The translations under genes were made by a program, and so were the position numbers. Below the pieces are notes generated by a model, which was not told the origin of the DNA, did not search any database, and was given only the letters and a program-made list of their open reading frames with translations. Of a DNA stretch of 64,000 bases, positions 22,177 through 31,855 are shown one piece after another (position 1 is the stretch's first letter; the number at the start of each line of letters is the position of its first letter). Source of the stretch: Acidobacteriota bacterium. Its GTDB lineage: Bacteria > Acidobacteriota > Terriglobia > Acidiferrales > UBA7541. The DNA lies in assembly GCA_013289955.1 (NCBI GenBank), contig JABCYZ010000027.1, positions 1 through 64,000 on the forward strand, given 5' to 3'.

Positions 22177-23841
22177 CTACCGAGGCGCGGCGTACATCCG
22201 CAAACGATATATTTTTATCTTATCGGGGTCCATTGTCAGCTGACGGCCCTGGTTGCTCTGGTCTCCATTAAGGCGCGCCACTACTTTCCATTCAGAGCCG
22301 ACCCTCGACACTTCCTCGTTGCTTGAGATCCCCGCGATCTGTCCATCTGTGTCAGGATCACGCGTCATCTTCACTGTTAGACCAGCGCCGATGATCAAAA
22401 ACTCATTCGGTGCGGATTCGAGCAACAGCATGCCTCCGTCGTTGGCCAGCAGAGCATTCGTTGACCACGCCCGCGACAGGCTTCCCTGAAACAAATATCC
22501 GCCTAATACCACACTTTGACTTGCTCGTGGGCTGGTTGCATGGAGAGCCATTCCGCGCGTCCGGTCGGCGGCCTGCGCGTCCGTCAGTGTCTGCCCCAGA
22601 CTCTCGAGCGCCGCATATACCTGCCTGATTCCGGCCCCCGATTCGTCGTTGCTGTCGAGCGCTTTCAGACTGTCGATTCCGAAAGGGCAAAATCCGAACG
22701 CCTTTGCGGCGCCATACGCGTAGAGAGCGTTATAAGGCGACGTGTCCAATCTCGCTTCGGGAATGAAAATCGGATTCCCTGGGATCTGATACCTCCCGAC
22801 CCAATATTCGAATTCCGGCCAATAGATATCCGGCGAATAAAAGTCAATGTGCGTCGCAACCGCTCGATAGAGGTCAAGAAGGTAGGGATGTGGCCCGCCG
22901 CTCGGATACTCCCCGGCGCGTTCGAGAAAAGAAGGAAGTTGCGCATTCATGTACACAGGAAGCGAGTATTCTTTCTTGCCTGCTTCAGACACGGAATCAA
23001 CGTAGGCGGCGTACCTCCAGGCCATGAACACTTCGCCCGCCGCCTCACCGAAGACCTCCTGCCACGTTTTGCCTTGAGGGTTCGTGTGCGCAGCGAGTTC
23101 CCGAGATATCTCGGTTCGGTTCGCTACCAATTTCTCCACTAATTCCCGCGGAACTGGCTCCGAAAATCTTTTATTCGCCTCCGGCGAGCGGTCCCTCCCC
23201 GATCCTAAGATTCCGACTTCATTTTCCGCCTGCGCCATCAAGACCGTCTGCTGCTCGCCATCCTTGACCCGCACATGTCTCAAGAGTGCGGCAAAGGCTC
23301 GGCTGTCGCATTTCGCAGTATCCGTCCCGAATGTCGAGAGGATTTCCAGCGGCGCGCCGTCGCCTCCCATGGACCTTGGAAATCGCTTCGTATCCGACTT
23401 GACCCAATCTGGAGCGTATTCCGAGAACGCGTTCTTCCAGCTTCCAAACCACAGCAATACCAGATGAAGATTCTGTTGCCGTGCAACATCGATCCAGTGG
23501 TCCAGAATACTGAAATCGAATGTGCCTTCGCGCGGTTCCACCTGTTCCCATGCAACGGGCATGAGCACCGTATTCACGTGCAGCCGTACCATCTCAGGAA
23601 GAATTGCATCCGCCTCGGCAGAGGTACTGGCCGAGGAATTGCCCAGCTCGCCTCCCAGAATGAGAAATGGCTTGCCCTGAACCATGAGCTGTCCACTTGC
23701 CTTGTCGATTCGAACTCTCCCGCTGCTTTCGGACTGGCCGTAAGCAGGGGGGAAGACGAAAGCACAAATCAACGGAATGACCAGCAGGCGTTGCAATCCT
23801 GAGCTCCTCCTCCATGCACCTGTAGCATTCATCATGGCCAA
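22177..23841 (-). CDS. GH35/DUF5597 beta-galactosidase-like enzyme
   Basis: This 554-residue protein has a signal peptide (about 1-36). The (beta/alpha)8 domain starts at LMVQGKPFLILGGELGNS; acid/base motif QAENEVG (Glu206-Asn207-Glu208) and nucleophile region IFIPEAR (Glu362) follow, then a C-terminal beta domain of the DUF5597 type (about 400-550). These enzymes release beta-linked galactose from pectic or hemicellulosic side chains and are usually periplasmic. It follows the CE15-like gene on the same strand (28 bp gap) and probably shares its transcript. Confidence 0.88.
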   Translation of the reverse strand: MAMMNATGAWRRSSGLQRLLVIPLICAFVFPPAYGQSESSGRVRIDKASGQLMVQGKPFLILGGELGNSSASTSAEADAILPEMVRLHVNTVLMPVAWEQVEPREGTFDFSILDHWIDVARQQNLHLVLLWFGSWKNAFSEYAPDWVKSDTKRFPRSMGGDGAPLEILSTFGTDTAKCDSRAFAALLRHVRVKDGEQQTVLMAQAENEVGILGSGRDRSPEANKRFSEPVPRELVEKLVANRTEISRELAAHTNPQGKTWQEVFGEAAGEVFMAWRYAAYVDSVSEAGKKEYSLPVYMNAQLPSFLERAGEYPSGGPHPYLLDLYRAVATHIDFYSPDIYWPEFEYWVGRYQIPGNPIFIPEARLDTSPYNALYAYGAAKAFGFCPFGIDSLKALDSNDESGAGIRQVYAALESLGQTLTDAQAADRTRGMALHATSPRASQSVVLGGYLFQGSLSRAWSTNALLANDGGMLLLESAPNEFLIIGAGLTVKMTRDPDTDGQIAGISSNEEVSRVGSEWKVVARLNGDQSNQGRQLTMDPDKIKIYRLRMYAAPR

Positions 23842-23869
23842 CCACTGCCGATTCTTTGCCGAGCAGGCC

Positions 23870-25408
23870 TCACGACGGTGGGCGGCCGATGAACTTATTG
23901 ACCCACTCGATGAACCATTTCATGTTAGGCGCGTCCGTGTGACCGCCATCATGTTGGCGCCAGGCGAGCTGCCCGTCGAGCAGTCCCTGATTTACAGGCG
24001 GCATCTTCGCGACGCGATAGTCCTGGTCCACCCCGATTCCTCTTGCGCCCAGCAGCGTAAACACGCGGCTGGCGTCCGTGGTCGCCATGAAGCTGCCTTG
24101 ATGGTCGAGCCATTTGGCATCGCCCTTTTCGGCGATTCCGTAGCTGATAAACGTAAGTCTCGGCGCGCACAACGCGATCAGCTCATTTGCATCGACAGGA
24201 ATATCGCTCGGGTTCATGCTGCCGAATGTCCCTTCGGACGTGCCGTATCTGATAAAATTGCCGGCCATCCAGTAGTATTCGCCCCCCGTAAGGTTCTCCA
24301 CCGCTTCGCCCCAGTTGCGCCGCAGCAGTGTTGCTCCTCCCTTGCCCGATGATCCCACTAACACCATAGAGAAGCGCTGATCAAAGGCCATCGTGACAAG
24401 CGCGGCCTTTCCGTAGCGGGATACGCCATCGATTCCAACGTGCTTCGAGTCGACCGCCTGGTCCGTCTCCAGATAATCGAGCCCGCGGCCTGCTCCCCAC
24501 GCCCAGGCGCGTAGCGCGCCCCAGTCTTCCGGTTTACGCGGCTGCCCTTTGTTCACCAGACCGATGATTCCCCGCGTGATTCCTGCACCATCGTCGGCTT
24601 GTACGCTTGCCGGGTCGAGCAGCACGAAGCCCCAGCCGGCGGCAGCCAATTGCCATGTGTTTGGCAGATCGCCGTCTTCATTCAACTGTGGAAACTGGAA
24701 CGGCGTCTCCCTCACCGGGTCCCAGGCCGGGTGCCTGCTGAACACCTCTTTCAGCGAAGGATCCTGCTGAACCATGAGCGCCTTCCATGCATTGTTGAGG
24801 CGTTCCACTTCCTCGCCGCGAGGCTCGTTAGGATTCGGAAAGCCCGCGCGTCCAAACATGATGAGTACTGGCACCGGTCCCTTGGCATTCGCTGGCGTCA
24901 CGAGCGTCATGTGAATCTTTACGTTTATGGCTGGATACTCGGAGTTGTCAACCTCTCCTAGCAGATCCTTGGCGATCACAGGCGTGAAGCCGATCATCTC
25001 GTGATCGACGGTTTTCACGGTCCACGATACCTTCGGCACATTCTGCGGGACGCGGCCGTACACGTACTTCGAAAACATCTCAACCAATTCGGGGCGCCGC
25101 AGCTTCCACCACATCTCTGCTGTCGTCACCTTCTGGCCATTGTTCAGCACGAGTGGATCGGGAATATTTGGAAATGGATCGGCCTTTGATTCATCGTAGT
25201 TTGCATGATTGGGTGCCTTCTCGTTCCCACTGTAGCCCGGTCGAAGGGTCTTGATTCCGAGCTGATCCATCATGTTCTGCCTATCCTGGTCCGCCGAGAA
25301 GGTAACCGGTGCAGGCGCTTGAGGAGTTTGCGCGATGGTAGATGGGAAAGCGCCCAGAAGGAAGACCAGGCAAGTGTAGGCAACCGCAGGTCTAGGCGAG
25401 AAGGGCAC
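23870..25408 (-). CDS. glucuronoyl esterase-like protein (CE15 family)
   Basis: From a GTG at 25408 with GGAG 7 nt upstream, the product is 512 residues. A signal peptide (about 1-26) is followed by an alpha/beta-hydrolase fold: oxyanion region PVPVLIMFGRAGFP, nucleophile motif GVSRYGKAAL (Ser330), a GEYYWMAGNFIRYG segment and a C-terminal catalytic-His region (HDGGHTD). CE15 enzymes cleave ester bonds between lignin and glucuronoxylan or remove methyl esters from glucuronic acid. The start at 25516 would lack a signal peptide at the N-terminus, so it is not preferred. It is divergent from the GDSL gene. Confidence 0.85.
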   Translation of the reverse strand: MPFSPRPAVAYTCLVFLLGAFPSTIAQTPQAPAPVTFSADQDRQNMMDQLGIKTLRPGYSGNEKAPNHANYDESKADPFPNIPDPLVLNNGQKVTTAEMWWKLRRPELVEMFSKYVYGRVPQNVPKVSWTVKTVDHEMIGFTPVIAKDLLGEVDNSEYPAINVKIHMTLVTPANAKGPVPVLIMFGRAGFPNPNEPRGEEVERLNNAWKALMVQQDPSLKEVFSRHPAWDPVRETPFQFPQLNEDGDLPNTWQLAAAGWGFVLLDPASVQADDGAGITRGIIGLVNKGQPRKPEDWGALRAWAWGAGRGLDYLETDQAVDSKHVGIDGVSRYGKAALVTMAFDQRFSMVLVGSSGKGGATLLRRNWGEAVENLTGGEYYWMAGNFIRYGTSEGTFGSMNPSDIPVDANELIALCAPRLTFISYGIAEKGDAKWLDHQGSFMATTDASRVFTLLGARGIGVDQDYRVAKMPPVNQGLLDGQLAWRQHDGGHTDAPNMKWFIEWVNKFIGRPPS

Positions 25409-25487
25409 GGGAACGCTCCAGAGTGATATGATTTGCGGCGTTTTCAAAAAGCTGTCTCGTTCGGGCACCCATGCTAAACCTTTCGTT

Positions 25488-26744
25488 ATGAAACGTGCAC
25501 GCAGTTTCTTCGTCACAATTGGATTCTCGATTTATTTGGGCTTTGTGCTGTCCAAGCTGCCGTTGGCGGCCTCGTCCACTGCGCAGACCTGGGTGGCGAC
25601 CTGGAGTTCAGCCCAGCAGATCCCAGAGCCTCAGAATGAATTGCCGGTCGATGACTTGCGGGATGCGACCGTGCGTCAGATTTTTCACCTGTCGGTCGGG
25701 GGCTCCGGTTTGCGTGTGCACATGTCGAACGCGTTTGGAAAGGAGGCGTTGCGCTTTACTTCGGTCCACGTAGCGCACCCACTCTCGGCATCCTCGGCGG
25801 CGATCGACCCCGTGACTGATCTTCAGCTGACCTTCGCGGGTAAATCCGGCGTCGTTGTTCCACCGGGTGGGGAATTCGTCTCTGATCCCGTCAGCTGGAA
25901 CGTAGCGCCGCTTTCCGACCTTGCCGTGACCTTTCACCTCGACACTCCGCCGGTAGGCGAGACCGGTCATCCGGGATCGCGGGCGACCAGCTACTACCTG
26001 CACGGCGACGCGGTCGGCGCAGCAACTCTGATCGAGCCCAAGCGCGTGGATCACTGGTTCCAGATTTCAGAGATCGATGTGCAGGTGCCACCGGAAGCGG
26101 GAACCGTGGTCGTGCTCGGTGACTCCATCACCGATGGACACGGAGCGACAACGAACGGCAACGACCGTTGGACGGATGTGCTCGCGGCGAGACTGCAAGG
26201 CTCGCCGCGGACAAGAAATATCGGCGTTTCCAATCAGGGCATCGGCGGAAACCACCTGTTGACCGACGGGCTTGGTCCCAATGCGTTGTCGCGTTTCGAC
26301 CGCGACGTGTTGGCGCCGGCCGGAGTTCGGTGGCTCATCGTTTTTGAAGGGGTGAACGATCTTGGCGGCCTGGCGAGAAATGGCGAAGTACCCCCAGCCG
26401 ACCATGCGGCGCTCGTCGAAAGTGTTGTCTCGGCGTACCGGCAGCTCATCGAACGCGCGCATGCGCACGCCCTCCAAGTGTTCGGCGCTACGATAACACC
26501 CTACGTAGGCTCAAATTATTACCATCCAGGCCCGTTGAGCGAAGCGGATCGGCAAGCCGTGAACCAATGGATTCGCTCCGCCGGCCATTTCGACGGTGTA
26601 ATCGATTTCGACGCAGTCGTTCGCGATCCGAATCATCCCGACCAACTGTTGCCCGCCTTCGACTGCGGCGATCACCTGCACCCCTCGCCGGCCGGCTACA
26701 AAGCTATGGGTGAATCCATTCCCCTTACAGTGTTCTCGCACTAG
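25488..26744 (+). CDS. GDSL/SGNH-family esterase, secreted
   Basis: From the ATG at 25488 the product is 418 residues with a signal peptide (about 1-32). An N-terminal beta-sandwich (about 35-200) precedes the SGNH hydrolase domain: block I GDSITDG (Ser213), block II NQGIGGN, block III GVND, block V DHLHP. Such carbohydrate esterases remove acetyl or other acyl groups from plant polysaccharides. Its divergent arrangement with the CE15/GH35 pair (79 bp between starts) suggests a shared control region. An upstream in-frame ATG (25428) would precede the signal peptide with 20 extra residues. Confidence 0.88.
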   Translation: MKRARSFFVTIGFSIYLGFVLSKLPLAASSTAQTWVATWSSAQQIPEPQNELPVDDLRDATVRQIFHLSVGGSGLRVHMSNAFGKEALRFTSVHVAHPLSASSAAIDPVTDLQLTFAGKSGVVVPPGGEFVSDPVSWNVAPLSDLAVTFHLDTPPVGETGHPGSRATSYYLHGDAVGAATLIEPKRVDHWFQISEIDVQVPPEAGTVVVLGDSITDGHGATTNGNDRWTDVLAARLQGSPRTRNIGVSNQGIGGNHLLTDGLGPNALSRFDRDVLAPAGVRWLIVFEGVNDLGGLARNGEVPPADHAALVESVVSAYRQLIERAHAHALQVFGATITPYVGSNYYHPGPLSEADRQAVNQWIRSAGHFDGVIDFDAVVRDPNHPDQLLPAFDCGDHLHPSPAGYKAMGESIPLTVFSH

Positions 26745-27035
26745 CCCAGTAGATCCTTGCCGAGCGGGCTTTAAGACATGCGGTGATTGGGCTCAGCAGT
26801 CTTCCGCTCAGGACTCAAACAAACGATTGCGCCTCTGGACCGCGTCACTCTATGCGGCAACCGATGGCTTTCCCGGCCTAGGCGGCGACATCGCTTCCGG
26901 ACACTCCACCGGATCCAGAGATCTCGTCCGGGTGGCCAATCGGTGCTGCATTCTGCGAATCGGTTTTACCGGCCGGACCACCGGCATCCGGGGTAGAATT
27001 CACGAATACGCCATTTAGAGGAGGTCTCCCGCAAA

Positions 27036-29489
27036 ATGAACGCCTTCTCCACTTTCGAGACATCTTGGCAGGATGCGCGCTACGGAGCGCGGATGCTCCG
27101 CAAGAGCCCCGGCTTCACGCTCGTCGCTGTCCTAACGTTGGCATTGGGCATCGGCGCCAATACAGCGATTTTCAGTATCGTGGATGCGGTGCTATTGCGA
27201 TCGCTTCCGTATCCTGATCCCAATCAACTCGTTCTGGTATTCGATGTCCCGCTGCAACAGCCAGACGCGCTGTCGGGTTTTTCCTACAGGGACTTCACCG
27301 AGTGCCGCGAGCAGAACCACGTGTTCAGCGAGATGGCAGGAAATTCGTTTCACGATCTCACCTTGACCGGCGCGGGCGAGCCATCCATTGTGAACACCGC
27401 GGCCGTGACGCCGGAGATATTTCCTCTGCTGAACGCAAAGCCTCTCGAGGGCCGCACATTGCTGCCCGAGGATGGCAAGCAAGGCGCGTCGAGTGTTGCT
27501 GTTTTGAGCGAAAATCTGTGGCGCAGCCGCTTCGGTTCTAGTCCGGCTCTTATTGGCCAATCCATCACTCTCGATATGCGTTCATTCACCGTTGTCGGAA
27601 TCCTGCCGGCAAGCTTTCGCTATCCTGACGGCGCTCCCCCTCAGGACGTGTGGATTCCTGTCGCGCAGGACCCTCTTTTCGGACCTCGGATGTCGCAGCC
27701 GGGTGCGCGTGTGCTCGTCGGGATCGGCCGGATGAAGCCTGGCGTTTCTCTGACGCAAGCTCAGGCCGAGATGAGCACCCTGGGAGCGCGGTTCGCCAAG
27801 CAGTACCCCGACCAAGATTCAGGATTGACGATCCGGATTGAGCCCTATCGGCAGGTGGTGGTGGGGAACGTGAAATCCGCCCTGCTTATTTTGCTGGGCG
27901 CGGTTGGCCTGGTGCTGTTGATCGCTTGCGCCAATATTGCGAACCTGCTTCTATCGCGGGCCACTTCTCGCGGGCGTGAAATTGCGGTACGAATCGCGCT
28001 GGGGGCGAGCCGTGCCCGCATTGTCCGGCAATTGCTGACCGAGAGCGGCCTGTTGGGATTGCTCGGCGGATTTGCCGGTGTGCTTTTGGGAACCTGGGGC
28101 GTGTGGAGTCTCCGGCCTTTCCTGCCGTCCGATGTGACCCAGATCAGTTCGATTCATGTAGGAGGCTCGGTATTGGCCTTCACGCTGTTGTTGTCCATTG
28201 CTGCCGCGCTGGCGTTTGGACTGGCTCCCGCGCTCCTCGCAACTCCGTCCAACTTGCAGGCGAACATCAAAGAGGGCGGCGAGCGTACCGGCCATCGCCG
28301 CGGCCAGCATGTGCGGAGTTTCTTGGCCATCTCGGAAATCTCGCTGGCCATGGTGCTTTTGGTTGCGGGCGGCCTCCTCATGCGCAGCTTTGCGCTGGTC
28401 ACATCGGTCCATCCGGGCTTCGATCCCAAAAACGTCATAGAGGCCGAGGTTTCGCTTCCCCAATTTCAATATTCGACGCCGCAGCAATGGACGGCCTTTT
28501 CCACGGAGTTGCTGGCGCGACTTCATGCCCAGCCTGGTTTCGGAGATTCCGCTCTTGCGGCTCCGCTGCCGATGGACCGCCAAGGCGCAGCCAACTTCGA
28601 GTTCAGAATTGTTGGAAATGCTCCGCTCCCGCCGGGCGAATCCCTCACCGCCGATTACGCGACGGTGAGTCCCGATTATTTTCGTGTGATGCGAATTCCG
28701 CTGCTGCGGGGCCGTTTTTTCTCCGAGCAAGACTCGCCGTCCACTCCGAACGCTGCGATCATCAGCGAAGCACTGGCGCGGCGCTATTTCCCGAACCAGG
28801 ACCCCATCGGAAGGCAAATGAGATTTGGATTTCCGCCAGACAGCAATGTGTCGCGCGAGATCATCGGTGTCGTCGGCGACGTGCGGGATGTGATGCTTAG
28901 CCGGAAACCCGGCCCGATGATGTATGTGCCCTTCGCACAGGCACCTCTTTATGGAGGAGAGGTCGTTGTGAGAAGCCCATTGAGCGCATCGAGCGTGGCC
29001 GCCGCCATTCGCCAGGCGGTTCACTCCATTGACAAGAACCTGCCGGTGACAGATGTCGAGTCTTTCCCGGACGCACTCGGCGCATCGGTAACGCAGGAAC
29101 GATTCCGCACTTCGCTGCTGAGCTCATTCAGTGGAATTGCCCTGATCCTCGCCGCTGTTGGAATCTTCGGAGTGATTTCGTACTCGGCGTCGCAGCGCAC
29201 GCACGAAATCGGCATCCGCATGGCTCTTGGCGCGCAGCAGCGCGAGGTGATGCGGCTGATCTTAGGACAGGGAACGAAGCTTGCCTTGATTGGTTTAGGC
29301 GCCGGAACCGTGGCCGCCCTTCTGCTTACGCGCTGGATGGCCAGCCTGCTTTATGGAGTTAGTGCGACCGATCCACTGACCTATGGCGCCGTGGCCATTG
29401 TTCTGTTCGGCGTCGCGGTGGCTGCCAGCTACATTCCCGCGCGCCGTGCCATGCGCGTGGATCCTCTGGTGGCGCTGCGGCACCAATAA
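27036..29489 (+). CDS. ADOP-type ABC transporter permease (MacB/FtsX-like)
   Basis: This 817-residue protein is an acidobacterial duplicated orphan permease. The N-terminal signature is ARYGARMLRKSPGFTLVAVLTLALGIGANTAIFS; it has two MacB-PCD periplasmic domains and two FtsX domains, with transmembrane clusters near residues 30-53, 285-420 and 690-800. GREIAVRIALGASR and THEIGIRMALGAQ mark the two FtsX repeats. A GAGGAGG ribosome-binding site precedes the ATG. No partner ATPase gene is adjacent, as is typical of the family. The substrate is unknown; MacB relatives move peptides, lipoproteins or small molecules across the envelope. Confidence 0.95.
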   Translation: MNAFSTFETSWQDARYGARMLRKSPGFTLVAVLTLALGIGANTAIFSIVDAVLLRSLPYPDPNQLVLVFDVPLQQPDALSGFSYRDFTECREQNHVFSEMAGNSFHDLTLTGAGEPSIVNTAAVTPEIFPLLNAKPLEGRTLLPEDGKQGASSVAVLSENLWRSRFGSSPALIGQSITLDMRSFTVVGILPASFRYPDGAPPQDVWIPVAQDPLFGPRMSQPGARVLVGIGRMKPGVSLTQAQAEMSTLGARFAKQYPDQDSGLTIRIEPYRQVVVGNVKSALLILLGAVGLVLLIACANIANLLLSRATSRGREIAVRIALGASRARIVRQLLTESGLLGLLGGFAGVLLGTWGVWSLRPFLPSDVTQISSIHVGGSVLAFTLLLSIAAALAFGLAPALLATPSNLQANIKEGGERTGHRRGQHVRSFLAISEISLAMVLLVAGGLLMRSFALVTSVHPGFDPKNVIEAEVSLPQFQYSTPQQWTAFSTELLARLHAQPGFGDSALAAPLPMDRQGAANFEFRIVGNAPLPPGESLTADYATVSPDYFRVMRIPLLRGRFFSEQDSPSTPNAAIISEALARRYFPNQDPIGRQMRFGFPPDSNVSREIIGVVGDVRDVMLSRKPGPMMYVPFAQAPLYGGEVVVRSPLSASSVAAAIRQAVHSIDKNLPVTDVESFPDALGASVTQERFRTSLLSSFSGIALILAAVGIFGVISYSASQRTHEIGIRMALGAQQREVMRLILGQGTKLALIGLGAGTVAALLLTRWMASLLYGVSATDPLTYGAVAIVLFGVAVAASYIPARRAMRVDPLVALRHQ

Positions 29490-29502
29490 AGCGCCCGCTC
29501 AA

Positions 29503-29823
29503 ATCGGAAAGGCTCTGAGCCACTCGATTGCACACAAAGATGCAGACGGGATGGAAATTTTGCACAACCTCGAAAACAAGATCACCGAACGCGGAGTCGG
29601 TGATCCCGAAGCGGCGTACAAAATGGCCGAGGCCTACACAGTTTTGGGAGACAAAGTGGCCGCTCTTCGTATGCTAAGGCGAAGTGTCGAATCGGGTTTT
29701 TTCTGCTATCCCTATATTACTGAAGACCCTCAACTGAGCGCCATCCGCAACGAACCCGCGTTTGCTCGCATTCTGGAAGTAGCGCGCCAGCGTCACGAGG
29801 CTTTCAAATCCAATTTCTTCTAG
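29503..29823 (+). pseudogene. 3' remnant of a TPR-domain protein
   Basis: The frame encodes about 105 residues matching the C-terminal end of the long TPR proteins (often fused to kinase or winged-helix domains) common in Acidobacteria: DPEAAYKMAEAYTVLGDK, MLRRSVESGFFCYPY, DPQLSAIRNEPAFARILE and ARQRHEAFK. No upstream domain exists because the ADOP stop is 14 bp before. An internal ATG (29551) could allow expression of about 90 residues. It is best read as a decayed gene fused by deletion to the end of the permease region. Confidence 0.65.
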
Positions 29824-30199
29824 ATTCTGCGAGCATCCGTTTTCCGGCTTCCTGAAGCCGAGAGCGTGAGCTCCGGGCGGGTTCTCGACTTCGAGCCCAT
29901 TTGTAACTGAGCCTCGTTCGGAAAAAGTCCCGCAGGGATGTATAAAACCGGACAACCGATAGACTTGTACAAAAGGGAACAGCGGGAGCACCGCAAAGTG
30001 CTAAGAATGATGTTACAGAAAACGAGCGACGACGAAGTTGCAGAAAGACTGAGCGGTCGGGCAAGCAAGTTGCGTGGCCGGATTACTCGGTTTGGCGAGT
30101 GCAACACAATAGCAACGGGATGGCGATGTTGGGCCTCTCGAGAAGTTAGACCTGGTTTGGTGTCTTGGGATCGCGGGATTAACTCACGGGAGGAGAAAG
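29824..30199. other. leader region of the exopolysaccharide locus
   Basis: These 376 bp separate the TPR remnant from the LuxR-type gene and probably hold its promoter. A plus-strand frame from 29938 is Lys/Arg-rich at the start but loses coding character and has no ribosome-binding site. I see only a CGGCTT/AAGCCG hairpin without a T run near 29850. Confidence 0.4.
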
Positions 30200-30958
30200 T
30201 TGTCGAAAGCGACGGAACGCTCGGGTACGGTAAAGGTCTTCATCGCTGACGGCAGTCAACTGAGCTGTCAATTGATAGCGGCGGCGGTTCGGCGTGGCCG
30301 GTATAAAACAAGGGTCGTCGGGTATGCAACGGACGCGATTGGAATACGCGAAGGGCTTGAAAAGTACAGTGCCGACGTTGCAGTGATTGGAGCCCGCCTA
30401 GAAAATGAAGACCGCGCGGGCTTCCGGGTGACGCGGGAGGTACTGGCCTCGCGGTCTACTCCCAGTGTCATCATGATTCTGGACTCGAACAAACCTGCGA
30501 TGGTGGTCGAAGCATTTCGGTCTGGAGCCAGCGGGATATTTTCTCGGGATCAGTCGTCAGAGTTGCTTTGCAAATGCATCCACGCGGTACACAAAGGACA
30601 GGTTTGGGCGAGCAGCAAGGAATTGCACTTCGTGCTCGAGGCGCTGGGTCCGGCTCCGTTGGCCAAGGCGATTTCTCTGCGAGTGGCAGGGCTGCTCACC
30701 AAGAGGGAAGAAGGGGTCGTGCACCTCGTAGCGGAAGGCATGACCAATCGCGACATCTCCCAAGAGCTGAAGCTCAGCGAGCACACCGTCAGAAACTATT
30801 TGTTCAGGATCTTCAACAAAGTAGGAACTTCGAATCGGCTTGAGCTGGCGCTTTACGCTATCGACCGGCGAGACGCGAATGGCCAGCAGAATTCAACGAC
30901 CGCCCTGGATAAGTCGGATATAGACTCGAATCTATCTGTCGCTGCAAGAAGAGCTTGA
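30200..30958 (+). CDS. LuxR/NarL-family regulator with degenerate receiver domain
   Basis: The product is 252 residues from a TTG preceded by GGGAGGAG. An N-terminal receiver-like domain (about 11-125) is followed by a GerE/LuxR helix-turn-helix (about 163-225: LTKREEGVVHLVAEGMTNRDIS, then LSEHTVRNYLFRIFNKVG). The phospho-acceptor Asp after the third receiver strand is missing: the strand reads ADVAVIGARLENED where VLDIRMP is normal. The early acidic pair is also reduced to a single Asp (IADGS). It is probably phosphorylation-independent. As first gene of the same-strand EPS block it is a candidate controller of the locus. Confidence 0.85.
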   Translation: MSKATERSGTVKVFIADGSQLSCQLIAAAVRRGRYKTRVVGYATDAIGIREGLEKYSADVAVIGARLENEDRAGFRVTREVLASRSTPSVIMILDSNKPAMVVEAFRSGASGIFSRDQSSELLCKCIHAVHKGQVWASSKELHFVLEALGPAPLAKAISLRVAGLLTKREEGVVHLVAEGMTNRDISQELKLSEHTVRNYLFRIFNKVGTSNRLELALYAIDRRDANGQQNSTTALDKSDIDSNLSVAARRA

Positions 30959-31285
30959 TCGATTCATCGTGTGAAGAGAACCTCGTTTATCCTTCCGCAT
31001 CCATTCTGAGCGATCACCGGAACCGAACTCTTCCAAGGCCTAAGGGTTGCGACAGTGATGGGAATACCTGGCTGGCCATTTCTATTCGATTCTTCAGCTG
31101 CTAAAAAGCCGAGCAACAATCTCCATCGAGCCTGCGCGGTCAATCAAATCGACCGAGGAGCCATCCACGCAGAGTGCGGAGTGGGGACTCGTCACGTGGA
31201 GTGCCGTGCTGTGCAAAAGGGAACAAGGTACTTTCGTACCTAAAATTGCCTGTCGGTGTCTCAAGACACTTCCGGCAATCTTTCG

Positions 31286-31675
31286 ATGACTTTCGTTCTC
31301 TTGTTCGTTCACGACTACACCGCTAGTGTCGAACAAGTGAGATTCGATGGGGGTGCCTTGTTGACTCTTGGGCGGCCAGCGAGAAAGACGCTCCGGTTCC
31401 TGCTGCAAACAGCAGTCACCTTCTGGTGGACGAACGGGAACGGGGAAGCGCGACAGGGAGAAGGACGCAGTCGCGACGTAAGCGAACACGGCGCATTTGT
31501 CTTTGCGTCGATCTGTCCGCCGGTCGGTGCGAGTGTTGTACTCAAGATAGATCTTGAAGGAATTCCGGATGAGATTGGCCGCCTTCCGGTTGAGGTCGAG
31601 GGCGAGGTCCTTCGGGCCGAGCGATGCCCCGCTGAGCGGGGAATGGTGACGGGTGGCTTTGCGATTCAATATTGA
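31286..31675 (+). CDS. PilZ-domain protein
   Basis: This is a 129-residue protein from the ATG at 31286; a GTG at 31256 in the same frame is possible. The C-terminal part matches PilZ: a basic run (RQGEGRSRDVSEHGAFVF, about 55-72) with the DxSxxG motif, then PPVGASVVLKIDL and a GGFAIQ end. PilZ domains bind cyclic di-GMP through the Arg and DxSxxG residues. Placed between the LuxR-type regulator and the NusG-like gene, it could connect c-di-GMP to EPS production. The region upstream (30959-31255) has no clear gene; it includes a GGTAC/GTACC hairpin at 31226-31240. Confidence 0.7.
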   Translation: MTFVLLFVHDYTASVEQVRFDGGALLTLGRPARKTLRFLLQTAVTFWWTNGNGEARQGEGRSRDVSEHGAFVFASICPPVGASVVLKIDLEGIPDEIGRLPVEVEGEVLRAERCPAERGMVTGGFAIQY

Positions 31676-31855
31676 AGAGATCGTCCGGAATGAAATTGAG
31701 GACTAATCTCTGACGGAATTTGGCAGCGCGGATGTGCCAAGAGGATTGCGGGCGGCTCTAAGCAATACAACGGTTTTTCAGCCAAAACCGGCCGCAAACT
31801 GAATGTAATTAGCGGCTTACAGGATTTGAGACTGTAAGTCACAGGGCGGAGCTCT

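Noticed and set aside
29938..30249. Plus-strand frame of about 100 codons before the LuxR-type gene
   Set aside because: Loses coding character after about 45 codons, runs into the regulator start, and has no ribosome-binding site.
30959..31255. Gene in the 297-bp gap before the PilZ gene
   Set aside because: No frame with a ribosome-binding site or domain on either strand; only a GTAC hairpin was noted.
31700..31855. ops/JUMPstart element for the NusG-like factor
   Set aside because: GGGCGGAGCTC near the start only loosely resembles the GGCGGTAGC core, and it overlaps the ribosome-binding site.
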